DNA of 7,080 bases from assembly GCA_902795835.1 (NCBI GenBank), contig CADBNA010000085.1:1-7080 (forward strand), written 5' to 3'. This document shows positions 5,944-7,080 of the stretch, piece by piece. The notes below the pieces were generated by a model. The model worked only from the letters and a program-made list of their open reading frames with translations, made no database searches and had not been told where the DNA came from. Numbering within the stretch: the first letter of the stretch is position 1; each line of letters opens with the position of its first letter. The translations under genes were made by a program, and so were the position numbers. This stretch comes from an uncultured Lachnospiraceae bacterium. Lineage in GTDB: Bacteria > Bacillota_A > Clostridia > Lachnospirales > Lachnospiraceae.

Positions 5944-6932
5944 GCGAAGAAGCAAGAAGCGTACAGCCCCTGATCCGGGTCAGTCACCTGAAGCAGTATT
6001 TCAATATCAATACCGGCTTCTTTCAGAGCAAACCTCTGAAAGCGGTCGATGATATATCCTTTGATATCATGGAGGGAGAGACCCTCGGACTGGTCGGCGA
6101 ATCCGGATGCGGAAAGACGACTGCAGGCCGCACCATCCTGCACCTGTACAAGCCTACGGCGGGAGAGATTGTTTTCCGCGGGAAAAAAATCGTGAGCCGT
6201 CAGGATGTCCACGAATTCCGAAAAAAAGCCACCATGGTTTTCCAGGATCCCTATTCCTCGCTGAATCCGAGGATGACCGTTGCCGACATTATCGGCGAAC
6301 CTCTGGACATTCACCATTTGTACAGCACGAAGCAGGAGCGCAGGGACAGGATACTGGAGCTGATGGATCATGTCGGACTGAACAGCGAACATGCTGCCCG
6401 GTATGCGCATGAGTTCTCGGGAGGACAGCGGCAGCGTGTCGGTATTGCCCGGTCTCTTGCCGTCAATCCGGATTTTATCGTCTGCGATGAGCCGGTATCC
6501 GCGCTGGATGTTTCCATACAGGCGCAGGTCATCAACATGTTCGATGAGCTGCAGGACCGGCTGCATCTGACCTACCTGTTTATTGCGCATGATCTTCTGG
6601 TTGTCCGCCATATTTCTGACCGCATTGCCGTCATGTATCTGGGCAGAATGGTGGAACTGGCGGATGCCGGCGAGATCTATGACCGGCCCCTGCATCCTTA
6701 TACGAAGGCCCTGATCTCCGCCGTGCCGGTACCGGATCCGAAGGAGGCCAGAGCAAATAAGAGAATCTCCCTGAGCGGTGAGATTCCCAGTCCGCTCAAT
6801 GCGCCCGCCGGATGTCCGTTCCACACCAGATGCGCCTATGCGACGGATGCCTGCCGGGAGAGCATGCCCGCTTTTGAAGAGGTGGAAAAAGGCCGTTTCG
6901 TCGCCTGCCACAGGGTAAAGGAGATCAACTGA
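5940..6932 (+). CDS. oppF: Oligopeptide ABC transporter ATP-binding protein OppF
   Basis: This is the second ATPase, which pairs with OppD beneath the OppB/OppC channel. At 330 residues it has family length. Motifs: Walker A GESGCGKT (53-60), Q-loop Gln102 in FQDPYSSLNPRMTV, signature FSGGQRQR (159-166), Walker B FIVCDE (179-184), D-loop SALD (187-190) and His217. The segment preceding Walker A, with FFQSKPLKAVDDISF (27-41), is typical of OppF rather than OppD. The C-terminal extension carries GCPFHTRC (Cys292, Cys298), then Cys305 and Cys323, the four-cysteine arrangement linked to an iron-sulfur cluster in relatives. Its start overlaps the oppD stop as ATGA and has a full-consensus ribosome binding site. 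No strong terminator follows, so transcription may continue into the next gene. Confidence 0.94.
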   Translation: MSEEARSVQPLIRVSHLKQYFNINTGFFQSKPLKAVDDISFDIMEGETLGLVGESGCGKTTAGRTILHLYKPTAGEIVFRGKKIVSRQDVHEFRKKATMVFQDPYSSLNPRMTVADIIGEPLDIHHLYSTKQERRDRILELMDHVGLNSEHAARYAHEFSGGQRQRVGIARSLAVNPDFIVCDEPVSALDVSIQAQVINMFDELQDRLHLTYLFIAHDLLVVRHISDRIAVMYLGRMVELADAGEIYDRPLHPYTKALISAVPVPDPKEARANKRISLSGEIPSPLNAPAGCPFHTRCAYATDACRESMPAFEEVEKGRFVACHRVKEIN

Positions 6933-6955
6933 ACAGGCGCAGCTTTTTAACATGG

Positions 6956-6986
6956 TTTACAGACCGCAATGGTCTGCAAATATAAC
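6956..6986 (+). promoter_or_regulatory. Inverted repeat and possible internal promoter ahead of the binding-protein gene
   Basis: CAGACC (6960-6965) and GGTCTG (6971-6976) form a perfect 6-bp stem with a 5-nt loop. TTT (6956-6958) and AAA (6978-6980) extend it across one A-C mismatch. No T-run follows, so it is not a classical terminator. TTTACA (6956-6961) and TATAAC (6981-6986) resemble -35 and -10 boxes, but the 19-nt spacer is longer than ideal. The element could be an mRNA stabiliser or processing hairpin between oppF and the next gene, or a promoter with an operator in its spacer. The hairpin is certain as sequence; the promoter reading is tentative. Confidence 0.45.
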
Positions 6987-6992
6987 TCTTTC

Positions 6993-7016
6993 AGGAGAAA
7001 AGAAAGGAGAAAAGAA
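6993..7016 (+). repeat. Perfect 12-bp tandem duplication carrying the Shine-Dalgarno
   Basis: AGGAGAAAAGAA occurs twice with no gap (6993-7004 and 7005-7016). The second copy creates AAGGAG at 7004-7009, 9 nt from ATG 7019, and is the likely working ribosome binding site. The first copy is 21 nt from the ATG, too far for normal initiation. Confidence 0.9.
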
Positions 7017-7018
7017 AC

Positions 7019-7080
7019 ATGAAGATCAAGAAAGTCATGTCACTTGCCGTGGCTTCAGCCATGGTGCTGAGCATGGCAGC
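7019..7080 (+). CDS. N-terminus of an exported protein, probable peptide-binding lipoprotein (3' end outside window)
   Basis: Only 20 full codons are present. They begin MKIKKVMSLAVASAMVLSMA, and the last two bases (GC) give Ala whatever base follows. Lys2, Lys4 and Lys5 form a positively charged n-region and residues 6-20 a hydrophobic core, so this is a Sec signal peptide. The run LSMAA suggests that a lipobox cysteine may come next, as in Gram-positive lipoproteins. Placement directly behind oppBCDF on the same strand makes an extracellular family 5 solute-binding protein (OppA-like) the likeliest identity, but no mature sequence is visible, so this rests on context. Start: AAGGAG 9 nt upstream, within a duplicated element. 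Confidence 0.7.
   Translation, partial: MKIKKVMSLAVASAMVLSMA

Noticed and set aside
5895..6953. Open frame of 352 codons on the - strand opposite oppF, ending where the previous antisense frame begins
   Set aside because: The end-to-end arrangement looks operon-like but follows from the oppD/oppF junction. There is no ribosome binding site before the start and no domain-like sequence.
1..7080. tRNA, rRNA, CRISPR array, insertion sequence or phage attachment site
   Set aside because: No cloverleaf, regularly spaced palindromic repeats, transposase, or terminal inverted repeats with target duplications were seen on either strand.

Overview
This is an ordinary bacterial chromosomal segment with every gene on the + strand. 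It holds the 3' part of uvrB (nucleotide excision repair), a complete glgA (glycogen synthase), and a complete oppB-oppC-oppD-oppF block for an Opp/Dpp-type peptide ABC importer. The first 20 codons of a secreted protein follow, almost certainly the cognate substrate-binding lipoprotein. The base composition (GC in the mid-50s by eye), strong GGAGG-type ribosome binding sites, near-consensus sigma-A promoters and protein wording point to a Bacillota member. A Clostridia / Lachnospiraceae-like gut anaerobe is my best guess, but this is recognition from memory, not a search result.

Layout. Positions 1-1032 are the helicase C-terminal half of UvrB plus its UVR domain. A 178-nt gap follows, with a degenerate 12-bp tandem repeat and then a clear promoter (TTTACA, 17 nt, TATAAT) for glgA, which starts at ATG 1211. 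After glgA comes a 216-nt gap with a strong intrinsic terminator (2733-2764), a second promoter (-10 at 2812-2817) and a perfect 7-bp inverted repeat in the predicted 5' leader of the opp operon (2827-2849). oppB, oppC, oppD and oppF are tightly spaced: 29-nt gap, 15-nt gap, then a 4-nt ATGA overlap. The 86-nt gap between oppF and the next gene holds a hairpin that could also lie inside a promoter spacer. It also holds a perfect tandem duplication of 12 bp that carries the Shine-Dalgarno sequence.

How the genes work together. OppB and OppC form the membrane channel, OppD and OppF are the two ATPases, and the downstream exported protein would deliver peptide to them. uvrB and glgA look functionally unrelated to the transporter and to each other. 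glgA has its own promoter and terminator and no other glycogen genes beside it here.

I found no mobile element, CRISPR array, RNA gene or undescribed multi-gene system. The points worth a second look are small regulatory structures in the three intergenic regions. No gene-free stretch exceeds 300 bases.
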